DNA from: Hydrogenophaga intermedia
GTDB lineage: Bacteria > Pseudomonadota > Gammaproteobacteria > Burkholderiales > Burkholderiaceae_C
Length of the DNA: 64,000 bases
NCBI RefSeq assembly: GCF_000723405.1
Contig: NZ_CCAE010000002.1
Span: 237,970 to 301,969 of the forward strand
Reading direction: 5' to 3'
In this document: positions 17,257-26,187 of the stretch, in pieces
Numbering within the stretch: the first letter of the stretch is position 1
Layout of the letters: every line of letters starts with the position of its first letter
Translations under genes and position numbers: made by a program
Notes under the pieces: generated by a model
Told to the model about the DNA's origin: nothing
The model's database searches: none
The model's input: only the letters and a program-made list of their open reading frames with translations

Positions 17257-17430
17257 GCGTATTCCTCATTCGATGAACATCAAGGGCGCTGTGCCGCATT
17301 CGATGGTGAACCGAAGTCTGCGGCGCATGCGTTGAATGAAGATGTTCTCCACTCCGTCCCGAACAGTCACTGACCGATCCTGCTGGAGCCAGCGCGTTTC
17401 GCTCATGGGGCGAGCTGGCCGAGTCGTGCC

Positions 17431-18309
17431 CTAAGTGAGACGGTCCCTGCGCCATGCGGCCGGGGTGGCGCCGGTGATCTTGCGGAAGGTCCGCCCGAAG
17501 TGCACCGCGTCCGCGAAGCCGGTGGCCTCGGCAACTTCCTCCAGTCCGCCATTCGTATTCAACAGGAGGTCCTTGGCGCGATCGACCCGGGCCTGCAACT
17601 GCCACTGGTAGGGGGCCAGACCCGTCGACGCCTTGAAGGCGCGGCTGTAGTGCGACTGCGAGAAGCCTGCCAGCTCCGCAAGGGTCGAAAGCTCCACCTT
17701 TGCCGGGATGTTCGCCTCGATATAGCTGATCGCATCCTTGAGTTGCATCGCCGAGAGCCCGGACGCGCTCCTCTTCGCTTGAGCGGGTCGCTCGATGAGC
17801 CTGGCGGCAATGGCTGCGATCAGCGAGTCGCCATACAGCTGAGACCCGGGGTCGGTGTCGTCAATGGCTTCCACAAGCAAGCTGATCAAGGTCCACATGC
17901 GGTCGTCATTGAATCGGAGCCGAGGAACGTCCAGCAGTCGCAAAGACTGAGAAATTCCCAGCCGCTCCTGTAGCGCATTGGCGTCGAAGCTGATGGTCGC
18001 GCATTTGATGTAGCGGGAATCCGCCGAATGACCCCACACATCCATGTTCGCCGGGGCGAAGAACATGGGCCGAGGCTTGTACGCGTATGGGTTCGGCGTG
18101 TCGGGTGCCGTCCTGGCTTCGGCCCGATCCTGTCCGACCTCTTCAAGCTGAGCGACGAGCCGACTCGATTCCTTCTCCTTGCGCTCGATCTGGAACAGGA
18201 TTCTTCCCGTGCAGTTGAACTCGTGCAGATCGACGTTCACGCCGTTCCAGCAACGGCTGATCGTCCTGCGACTGGCCACGTTTTCAGGGAGCTCGGATTC
18301 GTTCGACAT
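17431..18309 (-). CDS. AraC family transcriptional regulator
   Basis: 292 residues from ATG 18309 (MSNESELPENVASR). The C-terminal 100 residues contain two helix-turn-helix motifs: LSTLAELAGFSQSHYSRAFK and EEVAEATGFADAVHFGRTFR, ending in KITGATPAAWRRDRL, the classical AraC/XylS fingerprint. The N-terminal 180 residues should bind the effector. It is divergent from the LysR gene at 18405 with 95 bases between, and precedes the amidohydrolase gene, its likely target. Confidence 0.9.
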   Translation of the reverse strand: MSNESELPENVASRRTISRCWNGVNVDLHEFNCTGRILFQIERKEKESSRLVAQLEEVGQDRAEARTAPDTPNPYAYKPRPMFFAPANMDVWGHSADSRYIKCATISFDANALQERLGISQSLRLLDVPRLRFNDDRMWTLISLLVEAIDDTDPGSQLYGDSLIAAIAARLIERPAQAKRSASGLSAMQLKDAISYIEANIPAKVELSTLAELAGFSQSHYSRAFKASTGLAPYQWQLQARVDRAKDLLLNTNGGLEEVAEATGFADAVHFGRTFRKITGATPAAWRRDRLT

Positions 18310-18404
18310 ACGTGCGGCGCATCGTCGCATTGCCTGCTGTGGTACGGTAGCCCCGAACTCTGTGTTGCTGTGTCGCAGCAGCAGGAACGCTGGACAGACA
18401 TGAG

Positions 18405-19322
18405 ATGGATACCGAGGATCTACGGGCTTTCGTGGAAGTAGCCGACGCGGGAGGGATCACCGCGGCCGCCGCTCGTCTCGGTGTCACCAAATCCATCGTC
18501 AGCAGACGGCTTATCCGGCTGGAGGCCGAGTTGGGTGTTCAGTTGCTCACTCGTACCACGCGGGGCGCCTCCCTGACAGAGGCTGGCGCGACGTTCCGGG
18601 ATACTGCGGCCAGGGTGTGCGCGGAGATCGAGGCGGCCGAAGAAACCATCCGGCCCACCGGGGAGCTGCGGGGCCGATTGCGCGTCGCCGCGCCCCTGTC
18701 GTTCGGCCCCACTCACTTAGCGTCCGTGCTCGCCGAGATGGCCAGTCGGCACCCACGGCTTCACATCCAGACCTGCTATAGCGATCAGTTCGTGGACCTG
18801 GTCATGGGAGGCTACGACTGCGCCATTCGCGTAGGCTACCTCGCGAACACCAATCTGGTCGCGCGCCGGGTGGGGCGGGTCAATGGGGGGATGGTTGCAA
18901 GCCCTGCTTACATCGCCGCGCACGGCGCGCCCCGGACGCTGGAAGAACTCCTCGACCATGAAGCCCTGATGCAGGGCACAGAGACCTGGCAACTGATGGA
19001 CGGAGAGGAGGTTGTCTCCGTGCGGCCGCAGGGCCGCTTCAAGGCGGACAGCGGCATGGCGCTGGTCGCCGCGGCGGTTGCGGGCCTGGGCATCGGCTAC
19101 CTGCCTTTCGGACTTACACGGCCCCACCTGTTCTCCGGTGCCTTGGTGCCGATCCTGCCGCAACATCCCGCCAGGCCAGCGGGTGCGTACGTCGTGCGCC
19201 CGCCTGGGCAGCATCCCGCCCGCAAGATCCGGGTACTGACCGATATGCTGACGGACTACTTCAGGCAGTTTCCTGACTTCGATGCCGGAGAGTCGCCACC
19301 GGCGGTGGCGTCAGTCGCTTAG
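18405..19322 (+). CDS. LysR family transcriptional regulator
   Basis: 305 residues. Winged helix at residues 1-60 (MDTEDLRAFVEVADAGGITA, ARLGVTKSIVSRRLIRLEAE) and a periplasmic-binding-like effector domain at 90-290 (RLRVAAPLSFGPTHLASVL, YDCAIRVGYL, VAAAVAGLGIGYLPFGL), the pattern of the CrgA/YafC-type LysR subgroup. It diverges from the AraC gene and its 3' end overlaps that of the convergent pirin gene by four bases. Likely targets are the pirin and isochorismatase-like genes, but that is inference. Confidence 0.92.
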   Translation: MDTEDLRAFVEVADAGGITAAAARLGVTKSIVSRRLIRLEAELGVQLLTRTTRGASLTEAGATFRDTAARVCAEIEAAEETIRPTGELRGRLRVAAPLSFGPTHLASVLAEMASRHPRLHIQTCYSDQFVDLVMGGYDCAIRVGYLANTNLVARRVGRVNGGMVASPAYIAAHGAPRTLEELLDHEALMQGTETWQLMDGEEVVSVRPQGRFKADSGMALVAAAVAGLGIGYLPFGLTRPHLFSGALVPILPQHPARPAGAYVVRPPGQHPARKIRVLTDMLTDYFRQFPDFDAGESPPAVASVA

Positions 19323-20221
19323 CCGCGAAATACCGGCGTCGTGCCGCTGGCGTTGCGCCGATCGCCGGCGGCGACCAGCAGTTGCCGCAGTCGCTCGATG
19401 TTGTCCTCGCCCAAGGCCAGCGATTCGACCGACGTATGGACCGAGTAGTTGCCCAGGTGCAGCTCATGGGGGTGCGGCGCCGCGGATCCGATGACAAAGA
19501 TCGCCTCGCTGCCCGCGCTGGCTTCCAGGGTGATCGCTTGCTGCGATGGATGAAAGATGACCATCTCGCCCGCGCCCACGGGCGTTGCGCCAACGAGTTG
19601 GCCTTTGGCCACCGCCAGCCACGCGACCGGCTGACCCTCGGGCGGCAGGAACGCCCACGTCGTTCCTGCGGGCAGTCTCAATAGCAGGTACGTGACGCCA
19701 TCTGGCGAGCGCGCGGGGCTGCGAACGCCTCCATAGCGGCCAAGGATGACGTGGGCCGGGCCGGCAGTAGGAACGTGCTGCGCTTCCACATATTGGCTGT
19801 CGACCGTCCCGAGTTCGAGCTCGGGCGGCAGGGCGATCCACAGCTGGAAGCCCGTCGCTCGTGGCGAGGTTCCGCCGGAAAGCTCCTTCCCGTGCCAGAC
19901 CCCTTTGCCCGCGCGCATCCATTCAAAGCCACCAAACCCGATGTGACCGGTGCCGTCGGCAGGATCGTCGAAGCGCAAATCCCCCGCCACGATCACCGTG
20001 ATGGTCGCGAGGCCCGAGTGAGGGTGGATCGTGAACCCCGCACGCGGATTGTGGAGGTCCAGGTCGAACAGGTCCAGGAATACGAAGGGCTTGACCACGT
20101 GGCCAAGATCGGACGGGCTCATCAGACGAGTGACGGGGCCGTGGGTGAATCCGCGTGTCCGGCAGGTGATGCGGCGTTCAGTGGCAGCAGAGGGAACAGG
20201 GAGTTCGCTAGCAAGACTCAT
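19319..20221 (-). CDS. Pirin family protein
   Basis: 300 residues from ATG 20221 (MSLASELPVPSA), preceded by a GGAGA ribosome site. Double-cupin pirin fold: FTIHPHSGLATITVIVAG around residues 60-77 and HIGFGGFEWMRAGKGVWHGK around 93-112 supply the expected metal-binding His (HPHSG, ... WH) and Glu residues. Pirins are Fe-dependent, and some act as quercetinase-type dioxygenases or redox-sensing regulators. It lies 32 bases downstream of the isochorismatase-like gene and is probably co-transcribed with it. Confidence 0.9.
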   Translation of the reverse strand: MSLASELPVPSAATERRITCRTRGFTHGPVTRLMSPSDLGHVVKPFVFLDLFDLDLHNPRAGFTIHPHSGLATITVIVAGDLRFDDPADGTGHIGFGGFEWMRAGKGVWHGKELSGGTSPRATGFQLWIALPPELELGTVDSQYVEAQHVPTAGPAHVILGRYGGVRSPARSPDGVTYLLLRLPAGTTWAFLPPEGQPVAWLAVAKGQLVGATPVGAGEMVIFHPSQQAITLEASAGSEAIFVIGSAAPHPHELHLGNYSVHTSVESLALGEDNIERLRQLLVAAGDRRNASGTTPVFRG

Positions 20222-20253
20222 GACGTCTCCAGGGTGGGCGAGGCGCGGTGCCA

Positions 20254-20910
20254 CTACGCGCCGGCCTCTGCGCTACTGGTCGCGGATGCAAGGAGCTGAA
20301 GCTCCCAGGCATACGCGATGCCCGTGGCGCCGCCGTGCTCGGCGAGAACGCTTGCCACGCCTGACACCGTCTCCTCGCGGGCCCAATCGCGCTGCCACTC
20401 GGAGATGACAGCCAGCCACGTGATGGGGACCGCGCCCGCCTGGACCAGCCGGCGCACGGCCATGTCGTGAGATTCGGCAGACACGCCGCCGGAAGCGTCC
20501 GTTACAACAAAGACTTCGTATCCTTCGCCCAAGGCCTGGATCGCGGGCATGGCCAGGCAGACTTCGGTCCACAAGGCCGCCAAGATGAGTTGCTTGCGGC
20601 CGCTCTTCTTTACGATGTCGGTGACGTTTGGGTCCTGCCAGGTGTTGACCCAGGTGCGGTTGATGGGCTTTTGATCGGGGAACACATCCTGCAATTGCTT
20701 GATGATGTACCCCCCGCGCTCCTCAATCACAGTGGTGAGAATGGTCGGCACGTCGAATACCTTGGCGCCCTTCGCCAGGCCGACGACGTTGTTGACGATC
20801 ATCGTGGCGTCGTGGCTGTTCAGGTTGGTGAACTGAAAAGGCTGGTGGTCGATCAGGACGACAATGCTGTCTTCGGGGCGGAGCAGGGCTTGAAGGCCGG
20901 TCTTGGGCAT
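20254..20910 (-). CDS. Isochorismatase-fold cysteine hydrolase (YcaC-related)
   Basis: 218 residues with ribosome site GGAAAG before ATG 20910. The fold's nucleophilic cysteine is in ALWTEVCLAMPAIQAL (about residue 118) and the catalytic Asp in IVVLIDHQPFQF (about 21). The region that carries the catalytic Lys in YcaC (…GKINAW) reads NRTWVNTW here, so the Lys appears to be replaced; related proteins share this variant, so it may be a subfamily feature rather than inactivation. Family members hydrolyse isochorismate, nicotinamide or other small amides. Substrate unknown. First gene of a likely two-gene operon with pirin. Confidence 0.85.
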   Translation of the reverse strand: MPKTGLQALLRPEDSIVVLIDHQPFQFTNLNSHDATMIVNNVVGLAKGAKVFDVPTILTTVIEERGGYIIKQLQDVFPDQKPINRTWVNTWQDPNVTDIVKKSGRKQLILAALWTEVCLAMPAIQALGEGYEVFVVTDASGGVSAESHDMAVRRLVQAGAVPITWLAVISEWQRDWAREETVSGVASVLAEHGGATGIAYAWELQLLASATSSAEAGA

Positions 20911-21450
20911 GGGACTTTCCAGTTGGGATGGTGCTAAGCACGTTGGGGAATAGACGAATCCACCGATGAACCGGGAACATCGTGTAAATGTGCCCGGCGG
21001 CCGTGTCGGTTATGGCCTGGAGCCTTGGCAGCCCTAAGCTGAGCGAATGTTGCCGTCGACCATCCTTGTCGTCACTGTCCGATCCTGCGCGGATCAGTTC
21101 AATTTTGATCGCGCCGCTACACCTATCGCGCTCGGGAACAGAGCGGAAACGCAGTGATGTCTATCGGCTCGGATCCGCTGCTTTTCGTTGGTGTTCAGGA
21201 GGCAACCAAATGAGCTCAAGCCGGGTAAGTTTGAAGATCACCTGTACAAGCGATTCTTCATCCCCACAACGGAAGCGATAGGTGAAGGTGTCTTGCCGGC
21301 ACGTGGGCGTCCGCCAATCGATCGCAATCAGCAGTTCATCTGTAGGGTGTGTGAGAAGGCGCCGGTGCTCGGACAGGCGCTTCTGAGGACTCGCTCGACC
21401 AACTGACGTCGGGGCGTGTGAGGCCGCGCGTCCCTTAGGGGCGTTACGGA
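20911..21450. other. Gene-free stretch of 540 bases
   Basis: No frame in this stretch looks coding, and I see no tRNA, repeat or terminator that I would defend. It separates two leftward groups, so a terminator for the downstream catabolic operon and the promoter of the isochorismatase-like gene should be inside it. Confidence 0.5.
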
Positions 21451-21702
21451 CTAGGGCGGCGGCGGCATTCCTTCACTGACCAAGATGTTCTCGCGAATCT
21501 GACGGTCGTATGCGTCACGTGACGAGGGATCTCGAAGCGTTTCGTACGCACGTAGTACCTCCACCTCGCGCCGCGGAAATAGTTTGCGTAGAAGTCCGGG
21601 TCTTGGCCTCGACGGACATGAAACCAGTCGCTGATGTGCCGCTTCGATTTCGCACTGTGACGCCGTCGGATGGACGCCCAGAACGTCATATAGGTAGCTC
21701 AT
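21451..21702 (-). CDS. Short J-domain-like protein lacking HPD
   Basis: 83 residues from ATG 21702 (MSYLYDVLGVHPTASQCEIE). The start and the end (EVLRAYETLRDPSSRDAYDR) match helices I and III-IV of a DnaJ J domain, but the HPD tripeptide that activates Hsp70 is absent: that loop reads VSCPSRPRPG. In the neighbouring frame the same bases read FHVRRGQDPDFYAN, which is also protein-like, so frameshifts are possible. Either a divergent J-like protein or a decaying gene. It is the last leftward frame after the racemase-like gene. Confidence 0.4.
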   Translation of the reverse strand: MSYLYDVLGVHPTASQCEIEAAHQRLVSCPSRPRPGLLRKLFPRREVEVLRAYETLRDPSSRDAYDRQIRENILVSEGMPPPP

Positions 21703-21745
21703 GAAGGTCACTGCGTTCCTGCGGGACGTACGGCTCGGCCGCTCG

Positions 21746-22516
21746 CTATCCAGTCGGGAAATTGCTCAGCATCCCGATGCCTGGATGGGCAAGACCTGCT
21801 TGCAAACTGCGGCCAGCGTGCCACAGCAGCGCGGAATTGCTGGTGATGATTGGCTTGCCGAACATGCGCTCGGCGCTGCTCACGATGTCGAGGGCTCGAG
21901 TTGCCGTGCAACTGATCAGGCAAGCGTCGACATCGGCCAGCGGGGAGCGGCGCACCATGTCCAGCCACTGAGCTTCTGACACGGCCAGCATTTCCTCTGC
22001 CCGGTTCACCTCCAGGAACTCGTTCCAGATGACGTCGAACCCGTGATGCTCCATGAACCGCTGCTCTCGCATCGCGACAACCGCCGGGTAGGGTGACAGC
22101 ATCGCGATGCGCCGAGCCCCCACGGCCCGCAGTGCGGCAACGATCGCCTGGGAGGTCGCAATCGTGTGCAACCCGGTTGAGGAGCGGATGCGGCGGAGGA
22201 TCTGCTCTTCAAGCGCGGGATCCCAGGTGCTGACCGCCGTGCAATGAAACGCAATGGCATTCACGTCGGCGTCCTTCAGCAAGGCCGCTGCCGCCTCGAC
22301 GTGGGCTGGCATGGCCAACAACTGTTCTTCGGAACTGCTTGCCAGCGCCAGGCGGGTGAAGTGAAAGGAAACGCCGTCGGGTCGATAGAATTCGAACTGA
22401 GGTTCCGTCGCCGTGTTGCCCGAGGGCAAGATGACCCCCAGTCGTCCGCGACTGCCGTAGTCTGGCCGCCTGATCCCGCCCTCGGTCGTCACTTGCATAT
22501 GATCGATTCTGGTCAA
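21746..22516 (-). CDS. Asp/Glu racemase superfamily enzyme (maleate isomerase / arylmalonate decarboxylase-like)
   Basis: 256 residues. Start at ATG 22516, with an alternative at 22498. The two catalytic cysteines of the superfamily are in AIAFHCTAVSTW (about residue 92) and CLISCTATRALD (about 200), and RLGVILPSGNTATEPQFEFY is the usual N-terminal substrate-loop region. Members isomerise maleate to fumarate, decarboxylate malonates or racemise amino acids. In this operon, with acyl-CoA enzymes and a TTT binding protein, a dicarboxylate or hydroxy-acid substrate is plausible. Its start lies five bases after the stop of the enoyl-CoA hydratase gene. Confidence 0.85.
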   Translation of the reverse strand: MTRIDHMQVTTEGGIRRPDYGSRGRLGVILPSGNTATEPQFEFYRPDGVSFHFTRLALASSSEEQLLAMPAHVEAAAALLKDADVNAIAFHCTAVSTWDPALEEQILRRIRSSTGLHTIATSQAIVAALRAVGARRIAMLSPYPAVVAMREQRFMEHHGFDVIWNEFLEVNRAEEMLAVSEAQWLDMVRRSPLADVDACLISCTATRALDIVSSAERMFGKPIITSNSALLWHAGRSLQAGLAHPGIGMLSNFPTG

Positions 22517-22521
22517 TGAGG

Positions 22522-23340
22522 TCAGGCGGGCTTGTTCCGCGCAAAGTCGGGAGCGCGGCGTTCGCGCAGCGAAGCGATGCCTTCGCGCACATCCGGCCCG
22601 GTGAAGCCCATGAACTCCAGCGCCAACGACGCGTCGAAGCTCGGCCCGGCCATGCGCAGCCAGTTGTTTAGCGCGTACTTCGTCCAGCGGATCGCCGTCT
22701 GCGAACCACCGGCCAGCTTGGACGCGACCTCGAACGCCTTGGCTTGCAGCTCGCTTTCGTCGACTGCCAACGACACCAGGCCGATGCGCTCGGCTTCTTC
22801 CCCCGATACCGTCTCACACAACAGCAGGTAGTACTTCGCCTTTGCCATGCCGCACAGCAGCGGCCAGATGATCGCGGCGTGATCGCCCGCTGCCACGCCA
22901 AGGCGGGTGTGACCATCGATGATGCGCGCCGTTTTCGCTGCAATGGATACGTCCGCCAACAGCCCCGCCACCAAGCCAGCACCCACGGCCGGTCCGTGCA
23001 TTGCGGACACGATCGGCTTGCTGCAGTTGATCACCCCGTAGACCAGGTCGCGCGCCTCGTGCCAGAGGCGCTCGCGCACGTCGAAGTCGTTCGCCATGTC
23101 CTCAACCATACCGAGGTCACCGCCGGCGGAGAAGCCCTTGCCCTCGCCTCGGATGATCGCTACCCGCGTCTCGGGGTCGCGGTCGATGTCTCGCCAGATA
23201 GTGGACAGTTCGCGGTGCATCTTGTGGTCGGCGGTCGCCAATTTTCCGGCACCAGCGCCCATGACGACCTCGAGAATGCCGTCATCCAGCCGATTGAGCG
23301 TGAGCGAACTGTAGTGTTGATAAATACCGGGGTTGGGCAT
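22522..23340 (-). CDS. Enoyl-CoA hydratase/isomerase family protein
   Basis: 272 residues from ATG 23340 ([20 protein letters not shown]). Crotonase fold: the oxyanion-hole segments are [17 protein letters not shown] near residue 66 and [20 protein letters not shown] near 115. The acidic residues normally used for hydration are not obvious in the second segment, so isomerase, dehalogenase or other crotonase chemistry is possible. Part of the leftward CoA-catabolism operon, after the acyl-CoA ligase gene with a 51-base gap. Confidence 0.9.
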   Translation of the reverse strand: MPNPGIYQHYSSLTLNRLDDGILEVVMGAGAGKLATADHKMHRELSTIWRDIDRDPETRVAIIRGEGKGFSAGGDLGMVEDMANDFDVRERLWHEARDLVYGVINCSKPIVSAMHGPAVGAGLVAGLLADVSIAAKTARIIDGHTRLGVAAGDHAAIIWPLLCGMAKAKYYLLLCETVSGEEAERIGLVSLAVDESELQAKAFEVASKLAGGSQTAIRWTKYALNNWLRMAGPSFDASLALEFMGFTGPDVREGIASLRERRAPDFARNKPA

Positions 23341-23391
23341 GAGGTCCTCTGGTTCGGTTCTGAAGGGATTTGGGGAAAGCACCTGGAGATG

Positions 23392-24954
23392 TCAGCGGTC
23401 GATCCGCACGTCAGCCAGCGACGGCCCGTACGTCACCGCCAGCGTGCGGACGGGAGGTTCTTCCGAGAGTCGCCTGCGCTGGATCTTGTTGACCCCCGAG
23501 TCCCTCGGCAAACGCTCGATGACAACGATCTCTCCCGGGCGCATGAACTTCGGCAGCATCTGAATCGCTTCAGTCATGCGCGCCGGATCGAAACCATCGT
23601 CGGTGACCCACAGCACCACCTGCTGGCCACTGATGGCGTGCGGCCGACCCCAGATCGCGAACTCGCGGATTCCCGCGGCTGCCTCCAGGTGTCGCTCGAC
23701 GTAGTCGATCGGGACAAACTCTCCGTTCACGCGCAAGGACTCGCTCATGCGCTCGATGAAGACGAGTCCGCCAACGGCATCCAACCGGCCTCTGTCGCCC
23801 GTATGGAACCAACGGTCTTCGTCCAGCGCCGACACCACCACCCCGTCCTTGAGGTAGCCTGAGAACAGCGTGTTGGGCGCCAGCTCCCGAACCAGGATCT
23901 CTCCCGACTCCGAAATCTTCGCCTCGACGTCGAACCGCGCCCGGCCGCCATAGAACAACGGTCCCTCCTGAACGGGCGACGCGTCGCCGGGCCTCACATG
24001 CCACATGTGGCAAAGCCCGCCCGCCTCCGTCGAACCGTACGCGGTCGTTCCGATCGATACGTTGAACCTCTCGAGAAACTCGGCGTTGACGCACAAGGCC
24101 GACCTAATGCGGTGGCCGTCGCTGTGGCTGCGATCGGTCTTTTCCATCAGCATCTTCATCGCCGCGAAGTGCAGAACGATCGACGTCGCGCCTGTCGCCT
24201 TGGCGATGTCCCAGAACCTGGAAACGGAGAACTTCTGGGTGCCAAGGACTCCGGCGGCCGCGGTCCAGGCGGAGACGACGCCATACCCGAGCGGATTGAT
24301 GTGGAACATCGGCATGGGCGCGAACACGACGTCGTTGGCCGCATAGCCCAGCGTGTCCGAGACAAAGCGCCCAAGACGCAAGAAGTAGCCATGGCTGAGC
24401 GCGCAGAACTTCGGCCGGCCCGACGTTCCCGAGGTGTGCACATAGCACGCGATGTCCGTCTCCGTGCAATCGATGCCCCCCGTGTCAGGCGCGTCCGGAG
24501 AACCGGGCCCATCGGTTGCAACCACGGGGGACGAACAATCGACGACACCGTCCCATGCGCGACGCGCGTCGATCACAGGCCACTGCACGTCATTCAAGAG
24601 GGACATGAGCGTGTCGTCGAACAGCGCGACAGCCAGTGGATTGAGGTCCTCCAGCATGTCGTGGAGCAGGTCGCGCGGCAGGTTGGGATTCAACAGCGCG
24701 ACCTCGATCCCCGAGAGCTGCGTGGCCATCCACATGATCAGATAGTGCTCGCTGGTCGCGCCGACGAAAGCAATCCGCGACCTCGCACGGATGCCATGCG
24801 CCAGCAACTGACCCGACAGCATATTCGCGGTGAGCAGCGCGTCCCGCATGCCGACATGAGCCGTATCGACACCGTAGACCGCGTCTGGCGCCCGCTCGAC
24901 CGCCCAGTGGATCAACTGCGCGAGGTTGTTCACTTGTCCATTGAAGGCTGTCAT
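23392..24954 (-). CDS. Acyl-CoA ligase (AMP-forming, ANL superfamily)
   Basis: 520 residues. ATG 24954 shares ATGA with the stop of the acyl-CoA dehydrogenase gene; a GTG six bases upstream is the alternative. The adenylate-forming signature YVHTSGTSGRPKFCALSHGY is at about residue 170, the A5 motif TTAYGSTEAGG at about 300, A7 WFHTGDRGRL at about 383, and the C-terminal hinge/lysine region SGVNKIQRRRL near the end. It should activate the pathway's carboxylic acid as its CoA thioester. Substrate not predictable from what I can see. Confidence 0.92.
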   Translation of the reverse strand: MTAFNGQVNNLAQLIHWAVERAPDAVYGVDTAHVGMRDALLTANMLSGQLLAHGIRARSRIAFVGATSEHYLIMWMATQLSGIEVALLNPNLPRDLLHDMLEDLNPLAVALFDDTLMSLLNDVQWPVIDARRAWDGVVDCSSPVVATDGPGSPDAPDTGGIDCTETDIACYVHTSGTSGRPKFCALSHGYFLRLGRFVSDTLGYAANDVVFAPMPMFHINPLGYGVVSAWTAAAGVLGTQKFSVSRFWDIAKATGATSIVLHFAAMKMLMEKTDRSHSDGHRIRSALCVNAEFLERFNVSIGTTAYGSTEAGGLCHMWHVRPGDASPVQEGPLFYGGRARFDVEAKISESGEILVRELAPNTLFSGYLKDGVVVSALDEDRWFHTGDRGRLDAVGGLVFIERMSESLRVNGEFVPIDYVERHLEAAAGIREFAIWGRPHAISGQQVVLWVTDDGFDPARMTEAIQMLPKFMRPGEIVVIERLPRDSGVNKIQRRRLSEEPPVRTLAVTYGPSLADVRIDR

Positions 24955-26102
24955 TTCCACTCCGGCACCGCTTGGCTGTTCTTCTGCAGATACTTCCCGA
25001 TCGTGTTCTTTAGAACCTCCATGGAACCGCCGCCGATTTCAAAGACCTTGGCATCGCGGAAGTAGCGATTGAAGGGCGAATTGGTCATGGTTCCATAGGC
25101 TCCGCACACCTGGATGGCCTGTGCCGCCACCCGGTTCGCGACGCGACAGCAGAGAAATTTCGCTTCGCTGGAGTACCGCTCGACCTCCTTCTGCTGATCT
25201 ATGGCGTCGGCGGCCCTATACAACAGAAGGCGGGCGGCGTCTATCTCTGTCAGCATCTCCGAGAAGTACCACTGGATGCCCTGGAAATCGAAGACGCTCT
25301 TGTCGAAGGCCTTTCTGTGCTTCACGTAGTCCAGTGACTCATCGAATGCACTGCGTGCGATACCGATGGCCATGGCGGCATTGAGCGTGCGGGAGTAGTT
25401 CAGATTCCTCAATACGATCTTGAGGCCGTCGCCCTCGACGCCCAGCAGATGGTCCCGGGGGACCACAACCTTGTCCAGCAGCAGCTCCACGTGTGGGCTG
25501 TTGCGCAGACCGAATGTTTCGGTGCGGTCGCTCTCGAACGTGCTGAGGTTCGGGGACTCTCTGGGTACCGCGAAGACCGAGACGCCGGCGGGCGTCTGCG
25601 CCAGGATGACGAACAGGTCGGCCGCCAGCCCGGACGTGATGAAGGACTTCTGGCCGGTGAGGACCCAATGGTCCCCCTTGAGTTCGGCCGTTGTATCCAA
25701 CGTGCGGATGTCGCTTCCGTGATTCGCCTCAGTGAGGGCATAAGCCCCCTTCAAGCCCTTGGCGAACAGGGGAAGGTACTTTGACTGCAGTGTTTGTGAT
25801 CCCGCGCGAAGGATGACGTTCTGGACCTGGAAGTTCGAGTTGAGCGAAATGGCGGCGGAGGCGCTGGCCGCGGCCATTTCTTCGAAGAAGGAAGCGAGCT
25901 GCCTGAACGTCGCGCCACCGCCGCCGTACTGCGTAGGCAGTATCAAAGAGTTGAAGCCTCGCTCGGCGGCCGCTGCAACGATGTCGTAGGGGTAGAGGTC
26001 CTGCTTGTCGAGCGCCGCCGCAACGGGCTTCAGGTGCCGGGCTGCAAACTCCCGGTACCCGTTGACGACGGGCTCGTCGTGAAAATATTGCCACAGTGAC
26101 AT
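24951..26102 (-). CDS. Acyl-CoA dehydrogenase
   Basis: 383 residues from ATG 26102 (MSLWQYFHDEPVVNGYREFA). FAD-binding and middle domains are clear: AYALTEANHGSDIRTL near residue 120 and WVLTGQKSFITSG near 150. C-terminal helices contain KAFDKSVFDFQGIQW and QVCGAYGTM. In the position where short/medium-chain enzymes have the catalytic Glu (YEGT), this protein has EIGGGSMEVLK, as do family members that take the base from an earlier helix, such as isovaleryl-CoA dehydrogenase. Oxidises an acyl-CoA to the enoyl-CoA, passing electrons to ETF. Overlaps the ligase gene by four bases. Confidence 0.93.
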   Translation of the reverse strand: MSLWQYFHDEPVVNGYREFAARHLKPVAAALDKQDLYPYDIVAAAAERGFNSLILPTQYGGGGATFRQLASFFEEMAAASASAAISLNSNFQVQNVILRAGSQTLQSKYLPLFAKGLKGAYALTEANHGSDIRTLDTTAELKGDHWVLTGQKSFITSGLAADLFVILAQTPAGVSVFAVPRESPNLSTFESDRTETFGLRNSPHVELLLDKVVVPRDHLLGVEGDGLKIVLRNLNYSRTLNAAMAIGIARSAFDESLDYVKHRKAFDKSVFDFQGIQWYFSEMLTEIDAARLLLYRAADAIDQQKEVERYSSEAKFLCCRVANRVAAQAIQVCGAYGTMTNSPFNRYFRDAKVFEIGGGSMEVLKNTIGKYLQKNSQAVPEWK

Positions 26103-26187
26103 GTGTGATTCCTGATGTACAACTCCGCCGACAGACAACGGATCGGATGCTTAGTAAATGATGTGCCTGAAGCCGGGCCCGAGGTCG

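Noticed and set aside
20988..21406. Two plus-strand frames in the 540-base gap
   Set aside because: Neither has a ribosome site or a recognisable sequence; composition looks random.
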